Assembly: GCA_034440575.1 (NCBI GenBank)
Contig: JAOTOL010001475.1
Location: forward strand, 868,001-932,000
Reading direction: 5' to 3'
Source: Imbricaverruca yamaguchii
Taxonomy: Eukaryota > Arthropoda > Thecostraca > Neoverrucidae
Length of the DNA: 64,000 bases
Shown here: positions 1-11,959 of the stretch, one piece after another
Numbering within the stretch: the stretch's first letter is position 1
Layout: each line of letters starts with the position of its first letter
Notes under the pieces: model-generated
What the model was told of the DNA's origin: nothing
The model's input: only the letters and a program-made list of their open reading frames with translations
Database searches by the model: none
Translations under genes and position numbers: made by a program

Positions 1-888
1 CCCAAATATATCTTACTCTCACCCTGCTGGCCAGATCATTCAAATGGTTCTTACCCCACTAATTCCGCTCACTCTGATCCCAGGCCCTGAGAGTTTAGTT
101 TGAGATTGTAATCAGCACGGAACTCAGTTTGTCTCGGAGTCTCTCCAAAAGAAATGCCTAAATCCGCTCAATTTAATACACTTTTATACATATCCAGGTA
201 TATATGTACATTTTGAAGATGCAGGCAACCGGATACTATTTGTTTTATTTTATCCACCACTTCGACATCTTACATCGACAGCAATAGACTAAAGCAAACG
301 TGAAACGCCAAAGATGGCAAGAAAGGCTTTCAGTCTACTTTGTTTCAGCAGCCAGTGAAACTGCGCAACAGCTGGCGAAGTCCCCAGAATCCTTTTGGGC
401 TTGCTCGTTGCATTCATGTATTGTGCCCTCTAAATTATTCTCATAAATCTACACCTATGATATTCACTTTTGTACAACACATCGCCAGCAGTGTCCGAGT
501 TGGCACCTTAAACTTTCGCATAATATATACCTCAGTGGAAAACTGCAGCCGGTGGCGAGATTGTTCTTGGTATTGTACATATATCTGGTGATCACTTGTC
601 ATGAGAGCGCAATTTACATTTGACCTAGGCTAAGCTCAAGGCATGATGCAATATGCATACATATGACACCTTAATATGCCTTTACGAGGCTGGTAGCTTT
701 GTATTTATTGCACAATTCATGCAAACGACATATGACACGCATTCTTGATTTGACAGTATTTTGCTGCTCAGGTCTCCCAATGATTGCCACCATCATCATC
801 TTGCCACCATCATCATCTACATCTTCGCTTCCGCGCGTTTATTTGAGCGATCAATTCAAGTGCGGTGTCAAGCAACATGTCCACTAGC
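1..888. other. No recognised feature
   Basis: Unique AT-leaning sequence. Short ORFs on both strands lack recognisable domains. Contains atcatcatct-type trinucleotides at about 790-825. Confidence 0.5.
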
Positions 889-1672
889 AGATATCCGTCC
901 GACCCGCCTGGTCTGTCCTATCCGCCTGACCCGCCTGGTCTGCCCTGTCCGCCTGTTCCGGCTGGTCTGCCCTGTCCGCCTGACCGCCTGGTCTGTCCTG
1001 TTCCCCGTGGTCTTCCCTGTCCACCTGACTCGCCTGGTCTGCCCTGTCCGCCTGACCCGCCTGGTCCGTCCTGTACGCCTGACCGCCTGGTCTGCCCTGT
1101 CCGCCTGTTCCGGCTGGTCCGCCTGCCTCGCCTGGTCTGCCCTGTCCGTCTGACTCGCCTGGTTGCCCTGTCCGCCTGTTCCGTCTGGTTGCCCTGTCCG
1201 CCTGGTCTGCCCTGTCGGCCTGCCTCGCCTGGTCTGCCCTGTCCGCCTGCCTCGCCTGGTTGCCCTGTCCGCCTGTTCCGGCTGGTTGCCCTGTCCGCCT
1301 GTTCCGGCTGGTTGCCTTGTCCGCCTGTTCCGGCTGGTTGCCCTGTCCGCCTGTTCCGGCTGGTTGCCCTGTCCGCCTGTTCCGGTTGGAAGCCCGTCGA
1401 TGGTGACCCGTCAGCCATCTCCTGGTTTGTCCTGTCCGTCTGTTCCGGCTGGTCCGCCCTGTCCGTCTGGTTGCCCTGTCCGCCTGTTCCGCCTGGTCTG
1501 CCCTGTCCGCCTGACTCGCCTGGTTGCCCTGTTCCGCCTGGTCTGCCCTGTCCGTCTGACTCGCCTGGTTGCCCTGTCCGCCTGTTCCGGCTGGTCCGCC
1601 CTGTCCGTCTGGTTGCCCTGTCCGCCTGTTCCGGCTGGAAGCCCGTCGATGGTGACCTGCCAGCCGTCTCCT
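889..1672 (+). repeat. GC-rich minisatellite, unit about 26-27 bp
   Basis: About 28 copies built on ccctgtccgcctgttccgg with alternative endings (gctggtt, cctggtc). Two longer variant units carry gaagcccgtcgatggtgacc (1390 and 1640). Long open frames on both strands come from the absence of stop words in the unit. Confidence 0.93.
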
Positions 1673-3227
1673 AGCGCGCCGTAACGATCGCTCTCGAGCC
1701 CCTCCCCGTTGGCCGTTAAACAACCCACTCAAAATTAGTCGCACGATAACTCCCATCAAACTGTTTAATTTGTCACCGGACGGAGTGACACTTCGTGCGC
1801 CACTTCAGGTGCCATTTGTCACCGGCGCGCGGCGACGTCGCGTATACAACAGAAGGCGCGCCCCGTTCCTATGAAAAATCAGCAGGCGGCGGCCCGGTCG
1901 GCGGTGTCATTTTTCACCCGTTTATAAGTCGCTCAGCAGGGACGAGAGTCGACGTTTAGGACGCTGGGAAGTCGTGCGGCTCCATTTTCGCCCCGGCATT
2001 CCCCGAGGACGGCTCTGCTCGTGCCCTGCTGCAGTCAATGATATCGCACCGCGCACGGGCGCTACGGCAGGCGCTGGATGGTGACACCAGGGTCGGGTAG
2101 CACAGCACGGACTGTGGGGGCACTTAGCGCCCTTTTGCGTGTCTGTTTTATGACCGCTTGTGAATAATATCTGAATGTATGATACTTCTGTCGGCCCCTT
2201 TTTGTTTGTATGACGTGAGGCTGCAATAGCCACAATAGGCTGTGGATGGCCTTAATACATGTCTGTCACGGCGGGCGCTGGATGGTGACATCAGGGTCAG
2301 GTACAGAACCCAGTTTCTGTGTATGAACGTTCAAGCCCTGCTGGTGTCTATAAAGGCTGTGCTAAAAAGGAGCCGCTGCAGGAGAAGGAGTAATTTCGAG
2401 ACTGAACACAGGGGCTGCCATCGAGAATTTGCTGACACCCGGTTGTGTGAGGAATTCTGCATTTGGACCTACTTCGGAAGATCATCGGTTGACTGAAGTT
2501 GACTGAACAGGCGCAGTTATGATTATGTCATGTCACGCGGCACGCTCCTTTTTCCGCAGTTCAATCTCAATTCAAGGGCAAAAGGCAGGGGTGGCGACGA
2601 TCCCCGAAAATGGGAGGGGTGGGGGCTGCGTGATGCGCCTGGTGGTCGACGGCTTACCCCCACTGCGAGAGAGATTTCTGGTCATTGATGTCTATTTGTC
2701 CACCTAACACCGATAAGCGTTGAGCATTACATTTAGAATATATAGAGCAGTGGATAAAATCGATCTTCCTCCTGTCGTGGGTGCGAGGAATACTGCGACC
2801 CAACATCAGATATAAGGTATCAGATATTTGAGAGCCATAAATACTCCCAAGGACCGTGAAGGTCACCCACTGCTGCCTCAGCGGCGGCGGCCGCACCTGT
2901 GGTCACGGCCGTATCCAGCGGCCACAGCCGTCGTGGCGGTGATGACCGCCAAAGCGGCCACAGCTGTCCCAGTGGTCTGACCATCGCTGCCCCAGCAGCT
3001 ACTGCTGGTGGGGTATGTTGCTAGTCTCTTTTCTGTCCCCAAACCCTGCACATATTTTCCCTGACTGGTATTCACGCCACGGAGGGTAGGCGCCCCCTTC
3101 AGATGTTCGCTACCCCTGAGCCAAATTCTAGCTATGCCACTGGATCGTGTAAACCTGGATTACGATGCTTTTTCAGACATAGGCTGATGTCTTCGGTTCA
3201 CTGTTCACACACCTTGGCTTATCCGCC
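1673..3227. other. Non-coding stretch with a 30-bp spaced duplication
   Basis: A roughly 30-bp segment containing ggcgctggatggtgaca and cagggtc occurs at about 2069 and again at about 2274. tttgtcaccgg occurs twice at 1767-1830. No gene recognised. Confidence 0.6.
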
Positions 3228-3384
3228 TCACATTGGGTCGGTCACAACTTATTTGCCACGTATTAGCCTTGTCACAGCTTATCTGCCACGTATTGAGCTG
3301 GCTGGTCGCAGCTTATCTGCCACGTATTGTGCTGGTCACAGCTTATCTGCCACGTGTTGGGCTGGTCACAGCTTATCGACATTA
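3228..3384 (+). repeat. Short minisatellite, unit about 30 bp
   Basis: Five degenerate copies of tcacagcttatctgccacg followed by tattgxgctgg-like spacers. Confidence 0.85.
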
Positions 3385-4065
3385 ATGCGACCGGCCACCA
3401 TCGGAGAGGGCGGCCTGTTTACGCAGTGCCGATTGTGACCACCCACGGCACCGCCGCCGGGGATGAATTAATCTTCCTCGGACGCGCCCCCACCAATTGA
3501 TTATCAGGCAACCACTGGTCACGTGACGAGCGCCGCCAGCAGCCGGCGGACGCTAATGGGCGCGATGGCTGGTCACGTGACCCGATACAGTCGGATACTG
3601 GCTGGTAAGCTGTATCAGTCACAGTGCACATCATGTACTGCGAACCCACTTGTCCTAAAAATAGCCGGACAATTCCCATTAATAATTGGTATCAGCGCTT
3701 CCCGAAGTGTCCGGGCACGCTGCAACACACGACCTGTCACACGATCCGATTGCGTTCTGCTGACCAAAATAGACTTTTCTACGGAAACGTTTTGGGAGCC
3801 TCGTGTCCTCTCAGCCGTGTGACGATCATTGCAGCTCATCCTGTTCCAAAATTAATATCCGAGATGTTGCACAATCGCATTATGCACAACATGTACACGG
3901 CCGTTCTTCGTTGAATCGAAAGTGAATAGTGGGGAGGTTTTTGTCAGGTTTAACTTGGCAAGTCTCTATCACTGCCGAGTGGGATGTTACACACACAAAG
4001 AGCACCCCACGTCTTTCAATGGCCTTGCATATCACCCCATCTCCTCTATGCATACCTGTTGGTCT
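3385..4065. other. No recognised feature
   Basis: Unique sequence; ggtcacgtga words occur at 3517 and 3570. Confidence 0.5.
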
Positions 4066-4148
4066 CTTTCTCTCTTTTTTATTATATCTCTCTCTTGTAC
4101 TCATTCTTTATTTCTCTCCCCCTTCTCTTTATCTCTCCCTCTTTCTCT

Positions 4149-4205
<57 letters not shown>

Positions 4206-4225
4206 CCTGTGTCTCTCTCTCTACC
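4066..4225 (+). repeat. (TC)n microsatellite
   Basis: Polypyrimidine tract with an uninterrupted (CT)n core at about 4151-4203. Confidence 0.95.
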
Positions 4226-4310
4226 TCGTGATAGTCACCGTCTCAGTAGCCCTTCTCAAGGATACAAATAGTACTGCAATAGTAGTCTCAGGGGTGTTCA
4301 TGGTACCGCT

Positions 4311-4446
4311 GTCAGTTGTTTGATGATCCAGAGGGTCCCGATGGTTCCTCTGCTTTGTGTGTACGTTACTGTGCCACTGTCAGGTGTCTGAAGGCCCAGA
4401 AGGTCCCGATAGCCCTTCTGCTTGGTGTGCACGTTACTGTGCCACT
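4311..4446 (+). repeat. Tandem duplication, period 68 bp
   Basis: Two copies with ggtcccgat and cgttactgtgccact at equal spacing, about 80% identical. Confidence 0.8.
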
Positions 4447-4675
4447 CGAATGGCTGCACCGCCATTACGAGTAGAAGCAAAACCTTTACAAGATGGCATG
4501 GCAACCATGATAACCCGCTTTGAACTGTTGAGCTGGGTTAAGCATTAACTTGGGATGACAATTACTACTCACACTACAAAAATGCACACTATAAATCAAT
4601 ATTTACATGGAAAAGAGTGAAGTTTAAACAATTCGTCAGATAGCTGTCGATATTTTTTTCAGCAATTTTTAACAG

Positions 4676-4799
4676 CACGGTACCTGGAGGACAAACCACA
4701 CGTTTCCTTAGCAATATCGACCACTACGGTACCTTGAAGACAAACCAAACGCTTCCTTAGCAATATCGACCAACGCGGTACCTGTAGGACAAACCACGA
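4676..4799 (+). repeat. Tandem repeat, unit about 54 bp, 2.3 copies
   Basis: Shared blocks cggtacctg, gacaaacca and ttccttagcaatatcgacca. Confidence 0.9.
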
Positions 4800-7405
4800 A
4801 TGGCACTTGAATACTTTACAAAACTTTCGAAAGGGGACATTTAGAAATAAAGTGAACTTTAATAGTCAGGGGTGGGCATATTTAGGGTCCTTGCCCACTG
4901 AGAGATCAAGAAGCCCGCTTTGAAACCAGATGGATGGGATGCAAACAAAACAATTTCCACATGGATTCGACCTGTTGGTGCGGCGATAATTTCAGTGCCA
5001 CACTGTAAAATGTGAAATAATGTGGTAAAAGAATCTTGATTTGAAGAAACCTGGGTTTTCTTTCGATTTTGCAAACAAATCGACCGTTACTGGAGATAGT
5101 ACAATGCCCCCAATGGAAGTGCAGCCACCCCCCTAACAACCACAAATACACTAGATCAGACAAGAAATTTTGAGACTTTCAACACACAAAACTAGAAATA
5201 TACCGCGTTCATAGCGTGCCGAAAGCCAACTCTATTTCATGGCATATTTTGGCCGCACCTACATAAAGACAATCTTGGCTGCGTCCCTGAGTATCTGTAT
5301 GCTGAGGCTGTTAACCATGAAATGTGCTTCAGACCGAATGCACTTTCGTGTATGTTCAGAAAATAGTGCGCATGAACGCGCAGGCTCGAACCGACCAGAA
5401 CGAACGTGGTCCAAGGGTATCCAGCCGCCACGATTCCAAGACCTTCAAAACGCGGACCAGCGGTACTAAAGCGCGAGGCTTCCAAGCCATTCACAATATT
5501 CCTTCGTGTGGTGCTTCAGGTCTTACCTCGATATCTGTGGGTTACACCTGTTGCATATTAGTTTCCACCAACCTTCATCCCAGCATTATGAGGGCTGAAT
5601 TCGCCCGCAACTCCTGTTTTTCGACGATATCTCATAAACGGGCAGGGATATAACAATGTATTCTTGTGACCGCGTTGGAAATTGACAAGCGCGTCTTATG
5701 AAACATTAATTTTTAAATCATTCTGTAAATATGTTGAAACTGCCCAGGTGCAGGGTTAACCGACCAACCCACGGTTGACCGCCGAGCGTTCAAGGTCACA
5801 AGGCTTCGTCGGCGCTATGACGGCCCATCTTGACCTCTTTTAACCCTGAAGATATTAACCTAGAGTCATCAAATGCATACTGCAGCTAGTTTACTAGTGT
5901 CGTAATATTCGCCCTCAAATTTTTACTTTTAGCTTCAGTAGTTCCCGAGATCCTATGGGGAGAATCTGGCGTCCTCAGGTGCTGGCTACGTGCGGGGCCC
6001 TCCGGTGCGCGTGTTAAAGGAAGGATTTTATGGCGGCTCTTTCCAGGTCGTTTCACTGCAGGTAGCATTGCAAACCGTGTCGTTTCAAATATAGTAGCAA
6101 CCAGTGATCATGTCTAGCGCAATCAGTCGGCAGATAACCACCATCATCTGCCGACCACGGTAGTATGTCCGATCGTATGCTTCAAGCAAGGGGTAATTTA
6201 GTCCACCTCCTACTCCTGCTCAACCAGCGGCTCTACTGGAACCGTAAGCTGGTGCATATGTGGAAAGTTGTGACCACTTTGGGGAGAGAGGAATGTTCCA
6301 CCCCGATTCTTCATGAAGGTTGATTCTCTTTCCACAACTTGGCACTGTGCCTATATTTTTGCTTTATATCTTGCACAAAACAGTGTTTTAAGTCAGATTT
6401 CAGATTAGATGAGTGCTTGCAAATTACGAGCGTAGTTGCAGGCAGCATTGCTTTTTTCCTTTTTTTAAGGCGTCGCATGTACATATTTTGTAAATCTGGC
6501 GCAGTGTGGACAAGTGCCCACCTGCAAATAGGCGGCATCCGACATCCGCTGCTGTCAGTGGCCCCACATTTCCAATTCAAGGTCAACGATCTATGCTAGC
6601 ATACTAATATAGTAATCGACATCAAATATTGGACCATTGTACTATGTTTAATTGCAGGCATCCGTGGGCTTGCCGAACAAACACCGGAGATATTTCGGTT
6701 CTTGACGTTCCGGTTTTGCGATCCGATATGAATTATAATTTCTGTAAGATAAAGAATTGGGGAAGGTATGTCCCATAAGCCACACACAATTTAAGAGTCT
6801 GGAAGACCTCGTCGGAAAAACATGGTAGAGCGTCGCCATCATCTCTCCCTTTCCTTGTACAAACGTGTGCTATATTCTTGCTTACATACCAACCTACCAT
6901 ATTTACCTTTCACTAAGGATAAGCAAAACGAACCTTACTATTTAATGCTCGGACGGTTTACTGAACTCGATACTTTACATTTCTACCACCAAATTCATGA
7001 GGAAAATACTCAGGTCAGAATGCCACAATTTAGCCCAAGGTCACCTCAGGTGCAGATCCTGGCCTATCTGACCATTCCTGTATGTACAAACAGCTGAATT
7101 GTGTGCAGAAACAATTGCAAACAATGGCCAATGTAGAGCGCTTCAGTAGCTCCTGATTTCTTTTTACAGGCGACGCTCGTCGAAGGCGGGAGTTCGGGGA
7201 CGACAAAAAAGTGTGCTTCTAACAAGGGTGTCGTGAGCAAAAGCCGAGCCTGGCATGACAATCCGGACATTTCTGCCGGTGCAAGCAGCGGAAGGGCGGC
7301 ACGGAGGGCAGCTGGAACGGCGAGTACACCCTGCGCTGCGTGTTCGGCGGCGCAGCATCCAGACCAGCTGCCGCGCCAAGCTCAGTGACTGCTGTCGGCG
7401 CGTCA
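4800..7405. other. No recognised feature
   Basis: Unique sequence of mixed composition. ORFs are short and without recognisable domains. Confidence 0.5.
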
Positions 7406-7407
7406 GC

Positions 7408-7448
7408 ACGGCACGGCACGGCACGGCACGGTACGGCACGGCACGGCA
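7408..7448 (+). repeat. (ACGGC)n pentamer repeat
   Basis: Eight copies of acggc with one gtacggc variant. Confidence 0.95.
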
Positions 7449-7745
7449 CTGTGTCACTGTCTCTGCCTCGCCGACTTCCCCCTGTGTCACTGTTTCGGGC
7501 TCGCCCACCTTTTCCCTATGTCACTGTCTCGGCTTTGCCGACTTCCTCCCTGTGCTACTGCTTCGACCTCGACCACTTCCTCCCTGTGTCACTGTCTCTG
7601 CCTCGCCGACTTCCCCCTGTGTCACTGTCACGACCTCGCCCACTTCCTTGTGTCACTGTCCCGACCTCGTCCACTTCCTCCCTGCGTCAATGTCACGATC
7701 TCGTCCACTTCCTTCCTGTGCCACTGCCCCGACCTCATCGACGCC
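7449..7745 (+). repeat. Minisatellite, unit about 33 bp
   Basis: About nine copies of tgtcactgtctctgcctcg followed by ccacttcctccc-like ends. One side of each unit is pyrimidine-rich. Confidence 0.88.
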
Positions 7746-7779
7746 GACGTGCACCTGCCAACCCCGACCCGTCAGCGAC

Positions 7780-8150
7780 AATCAATGCGGCGCGCCCGCC
7801 GCGGAAAAAGGTGGCGCCGCCGGGCCGTGGAGTGCCGCGGCGCTATTTCGGTGGCCGTGGCAGCGCTGGCCGGCCGCCAGCCGCTGGGGTCGGGCCAGCT
7901 CGGGCGGCACTGGCGCCGGCCGGCACACCTGTGGCGCGCCGCACCCGTCCACCGGCAGCGGCAGCGGTGGTGGCCGCTCTGCAGCTCCGCGGCGCGGACC
8001 GGGACCGTGGCGAGATCGTCTCGCGGTCCGCCGTCGTGGCGGTGGATCGCGGCTGCCGAGTGAAGCCGGCCACCGGCGAGCAGCGAGCAGCGGGCGGCGG
8101 CGCTCGGCGAGGTCGGTGTTGCGGCAGATGATGCGGACAAGTGCGTGACG
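7780..8150 (+). other. CpG-rich island, candidate promoter/first-exon region
   Basis: Dense CpG (ggcggc, ccgcgg, gcgccg words). A strong donor-like sequence ttgaaaggtaagat occurs downstream (GT at 8331). No TATA box or coding exon is recognised, so this is only a candidate non-coding first exon. Confidence 0.4.
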
Positions 8151-8616
8151 GATCAGACGATGGACGGCTACTCTGTGACTGGAGCACGCGTATTTGTTGC
8201 GCGCCTACTCTGACACTCTGCACTTTGCAGCTGTTAATAGTGCAAAGGGCTGGCAACAGCATCAGCATCGTCATCGTCGACCAACTGGGCGGCTTTGCGA
8301 AGCTTGCTCCCCAAATAGCGTTCTTGAAAGGTAAGATATCTGAATGGTGCATCACGAACCGTGACTTCTGTGCGCGTAAGCACGCTTACACTATGTTGCG
8401 ATCTGTTCTTCCCACCCTTGAGCATAGTTCTAGTTGTGATTTGATGCTAATGTTGTCTGCATCTCGCCATCTTTCCCTACAGATGTGGCAGCCATGTGGT
8501 TGCCACAACTCTTCGCCATCTCACCCCTAGTTGAGAGATGTGAAGGACGACCAGTGCATTGTTGGATTGAAGGTATATCAAATGACGCCCAACCTGATCT
8601 TGAGACATTAACCGTT

Positions 8617-8751
8617 CGACTCTAGCGCCACTCAGTACATTTCCCAATCCCGTGGCCCACCGGCAAAACAGTGTGGGCGGCGCCATTAGCCGTGAATGTA
8701 CATAAAGTGTGTCGTGAACCAACCAATAAACAAACAAACAAACAAACAAAC
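8617..8751 (+). mobile_element. 5'-truncated SINE with 15-bp target-site duplication
   Basis: Same family as 61763-61953 in the + orientation, lacking the tRNA-like A box. It begins at tctagcgccactcag and ends in an (AAAC)n tail (8725-8751). The 15-bp GAGACATTAACCGTT flanks it at 8602-8616 and 8752-8766. Truncation plus tail plus duplication is the signature of LINE-driven insertion. Confidence 0.92.
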
Positions 8752-8766
8752 GAGACATTAACCGTT

Positions 8767-10510
8767 GACCTTCATGGTCAGGCCGAAGATAACGACTTTT
8801 TTATCGCATCTCATTAAAAAATTACATGTGCATCACACTATCGTGTCCAGAAAATCCCGTAAGGAGCCCAAAAATTAAGTTGCTTGCCTGGATATGCTAA
8901 ATCTGAGCATGATCTACCGGATGACGTGCCGCTAATTCCAAACGAACCCTCTGAAGAAACGAAGGGAAATATTATGTGCGCATACGAACGGCAGATTTGC
9001 TAACATTTGCGAACACGTGCCAAATGACTCGACTTATGACGAACTCTGACATTTGACCTTGCTCCTGAGATAAATTCATGACCAGACAGGGTTATGTTTG
9101 GTGTCAGTCGGGAGATCTTGTAGGCAGATACACGCTGGGCTTTTTCTCAAATATCTAGCCCGATACGGTTTGGAAGAGTCAGAGGATGGCACGAACCTCT
9201 CCCCGTGCCATTTTAGGTTATAGGCTATCTAGTGTCGGCAAGGGGTAGCGATCTTGCATGACCAAAACTCTATAATGTGCTCTCGTGAGTATAAAAACAT
9301 TCGCGTAATTTTAGAGGTTACCTAAAGTAACGTACATATGTGGAACCTAAAATTGGAACATAAGTAGATGACCTTGTATGATTTTGAAAAAGTCAATGAA
9401 CTTATGTTAAGTATGAACTTATCTCTGACTCACTTTCTAGCTATATTTCATTAATAAAAGCATCCATTCCGGCGGGATAATGAACCTTTGCTCACTAACA
9501 CTGAAATGTGTTCAATGTCATCGCCGTTTTAACACAAAGTCGCCTGACCGGTCCTAAGCAACTAATTGATATCTAAGTAACCTGACATGACCCGGGCCGG
9601 TCCGTGCACCAGCATGCGCACATAAGATGTATCATCGAACAGACAAAATTTCAGAGCGCTGCCGCATACAGTTTGGCTCCCACAGCTAAAACATCTGATT
9701 GAAGAGCTGAGGAAACCGGGAAAACTCCAAAGGCTTGGTGGTGCTCCTCTCCTTTCACTTGCCATTTTGACTCGATGATTCAGATGATGGTTCTGACTGA
9801 TCTGCTGTATGAATCCAATTGGCATCTTGGTATTCGATCATAATGGTATGGTTAGGCTTTGACTTTGACGTCACAGTTGTCGTCCAGATATCTCAGGTTC
9901 GTTCCTGACATTCTGAAATTGATACCTCGCTGTTGTCATGCAGAGGGTGGATGCAGAAACCGATGGTCCGTGTAGACTAGTGGATCGAGGTAAGTTGAAG
10001 GCGAGAGGTCATACTGCTCGACAAGCCTCCTCCAGGCAATACTGGGTTTGAAAATGCCTCGGAATAGCTGGCTAATGATGGCGCATCAACATAATTCACT
10101 TCAGAGAAGCAGCTATTTGTTTAACAACGAACGATTGGTGCCCACATTTCAGTCCTTGGTCTCGATGATAGCTCAATTTTCTGATGTGGTCGCGAGTCAA
10201 ATGGAGCCTTAATGGCTTTACCGCTGCAGCGTTTCAGGACCTGCTTTCATCTCACGGCACCGATGGCACCGTCGGGCGGGTTTGCACGCTGACTGGATCC
10301 AGTGATTGGAACGCATTGGAGGGGAAGCAAAAAATCATGCATAGCCGGGATGATAAGCAGCTGAGCGCACATCTTATTCACATGCACGTGCAGAGAAATA
10401 CGGAGAAATGTCGAGAAACTACGCCCAAAATAATATCTATGCCGGATATGACACTCTAGTTTCGGTACTCTTACGCGCGCCTCTGGAAATATATAGAGGT
10501 GTACTGCTGC
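8767..10510. other. No recognised feature
   Basis: Unique sequence; no domain-bearing ORF, array or element recognised. Confidence 0.5.
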
Positions 10511-10517
10511 ATAGGTT

Positions 10518-10557
10518 GGCCGATGCCGATGCCAATACCGATGCCGATGCCGATGAC
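10518..10557 (+). repeat. (GATGCC)n hexamer repeat
   Basis: About six copies of gatgcc with an aatacc variant. Confidence 0.9.
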
Positions 10558-10559
10558 CG

Positions 10560-11640
10560 AGACTTGCGCTGCCAGTACTCTCGCTTCTCAGCCCCACTGA
10601 TCAAGCTGCCGGTTCATTCTTATATGGAAGCTCAGCTTGTACGAAGGGAGATTGTTCATGCTCGTCCATGCTTGTGTTGAGAAATCTGCGCTCGTGTTGA
10701 AAAAAAACGAGCGACACCCGTCCTGTGATATGCATTCTACAATGTGACATTCATTTCATTAAACGTGATAAATGATTTACTTCCTCAAAATTTGCTGATG
10801 ATGGAACTACATGCTCAGCCTCTCCCTGGAGGTCTGTCCTCGCCGGCAAATGCGGTCCCGTTTGCCGTCTTTCCGATATCCAAAGACAAACACTTAAAGC
10901 AAAAGCAAAGGTCGCAACGTAAGCAAATTGACAAACTGGACCAACGAAGCAAATTTCAGCAGCTTGCAATGCTATACGAATAGCTCAAGCCGGTGAACAC
11001 CATGCCTGCCCTGTATGACTGCAATCCTACATTAAAGTCGAGAAAGGATGCTGTGCTTGATTTTTTGCTATGGTACTTACCACATTGGAAATAATTGGTA
11101 TTGCATTCTATTTTCACGAAACAGAACCGTTTATTTGCCTCCAATAAGCAGAAATGTACCGTGGTTTAGTTGTCGTATTCTTCTATTCCTGACTTCTCCA
11201 TGAAACGTTTGGTGAGACTGGAAATTCCTAGTGTCAGTTATAATTCAATTAAATTGCTATTCATGCTGCTATATGACATGTTTGCGTTCATGAAGCTGAC
11301 CACCGTTCCACATAGCGCTTATGCGGGCCTCCTTTCGTGTCAGTTACGTGGTATGCACAAAGCACATGTCCAGATATACAGTGTATCAACCAGCATTGAT
11401 ACTTATGCTTACAAATACGCAGAAAAAGCAGTGTAGTTGCATTTGACAGTAGCTTGTGCCGTAGTTGCGTTTTTGAAGAACCGACCCACGTCTTTCCGTT
11501 CTTGTTTGTGCTTTATTATTGTTTACTTATGTTGCTTGATAATACGGCTTTCATAGCAGGTAGGTGGTGAAGTATCAGCGATTGACATGATGATAAGGGC
11601 ATGCAGGAGAAACACGTGTCCAAACACAGAAACATACAAA
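10560..11640. other. No recognised feature
   Basis: Unique AT-leaning sequence; nothing recognised. Confidence 0.5.
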
Positions 11641-11642
<2 letters not shown>

Positions 11643-11735
<93 letters not shown>

Positions 11736-11814
11736 ACACACACACACACACCACACACACACACACACAACACCATAATATATATACAATATATAATATA
11801 TAAAAATATACACA

Positions 11815-11872
<58 letters not shown>

Positions 11873-11921
11873 CATATTTAGATATGGATGTATACATATA
11901 TGTATATATATATCTGAATGC

Positions 11922-11952
<31 letters not shown>

Positions 11953-11956
11953 TATA
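11643..11956 (+). repeat. Compound microsatellite: (AC)n, AT-rich, (TA)n, (GC)n, (GT)n
   Basis: About 60 AC units (11643-11770), an AT-rich block with atataata words, (TA)n (11823-11865), then gcgcgcgcgcgc and gtgtgtgtgtgt (11921-11955). Confidence 0.96.
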
Positions 11957-11959
11957 TGT

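Noticed and set aside
865..1759. Long Pro/Leu- or Gly/Gln-rich frames on both strands
   Set aside because: Produced by the 26-bp minisatellite; open on both strands with no domain or splice evidence.
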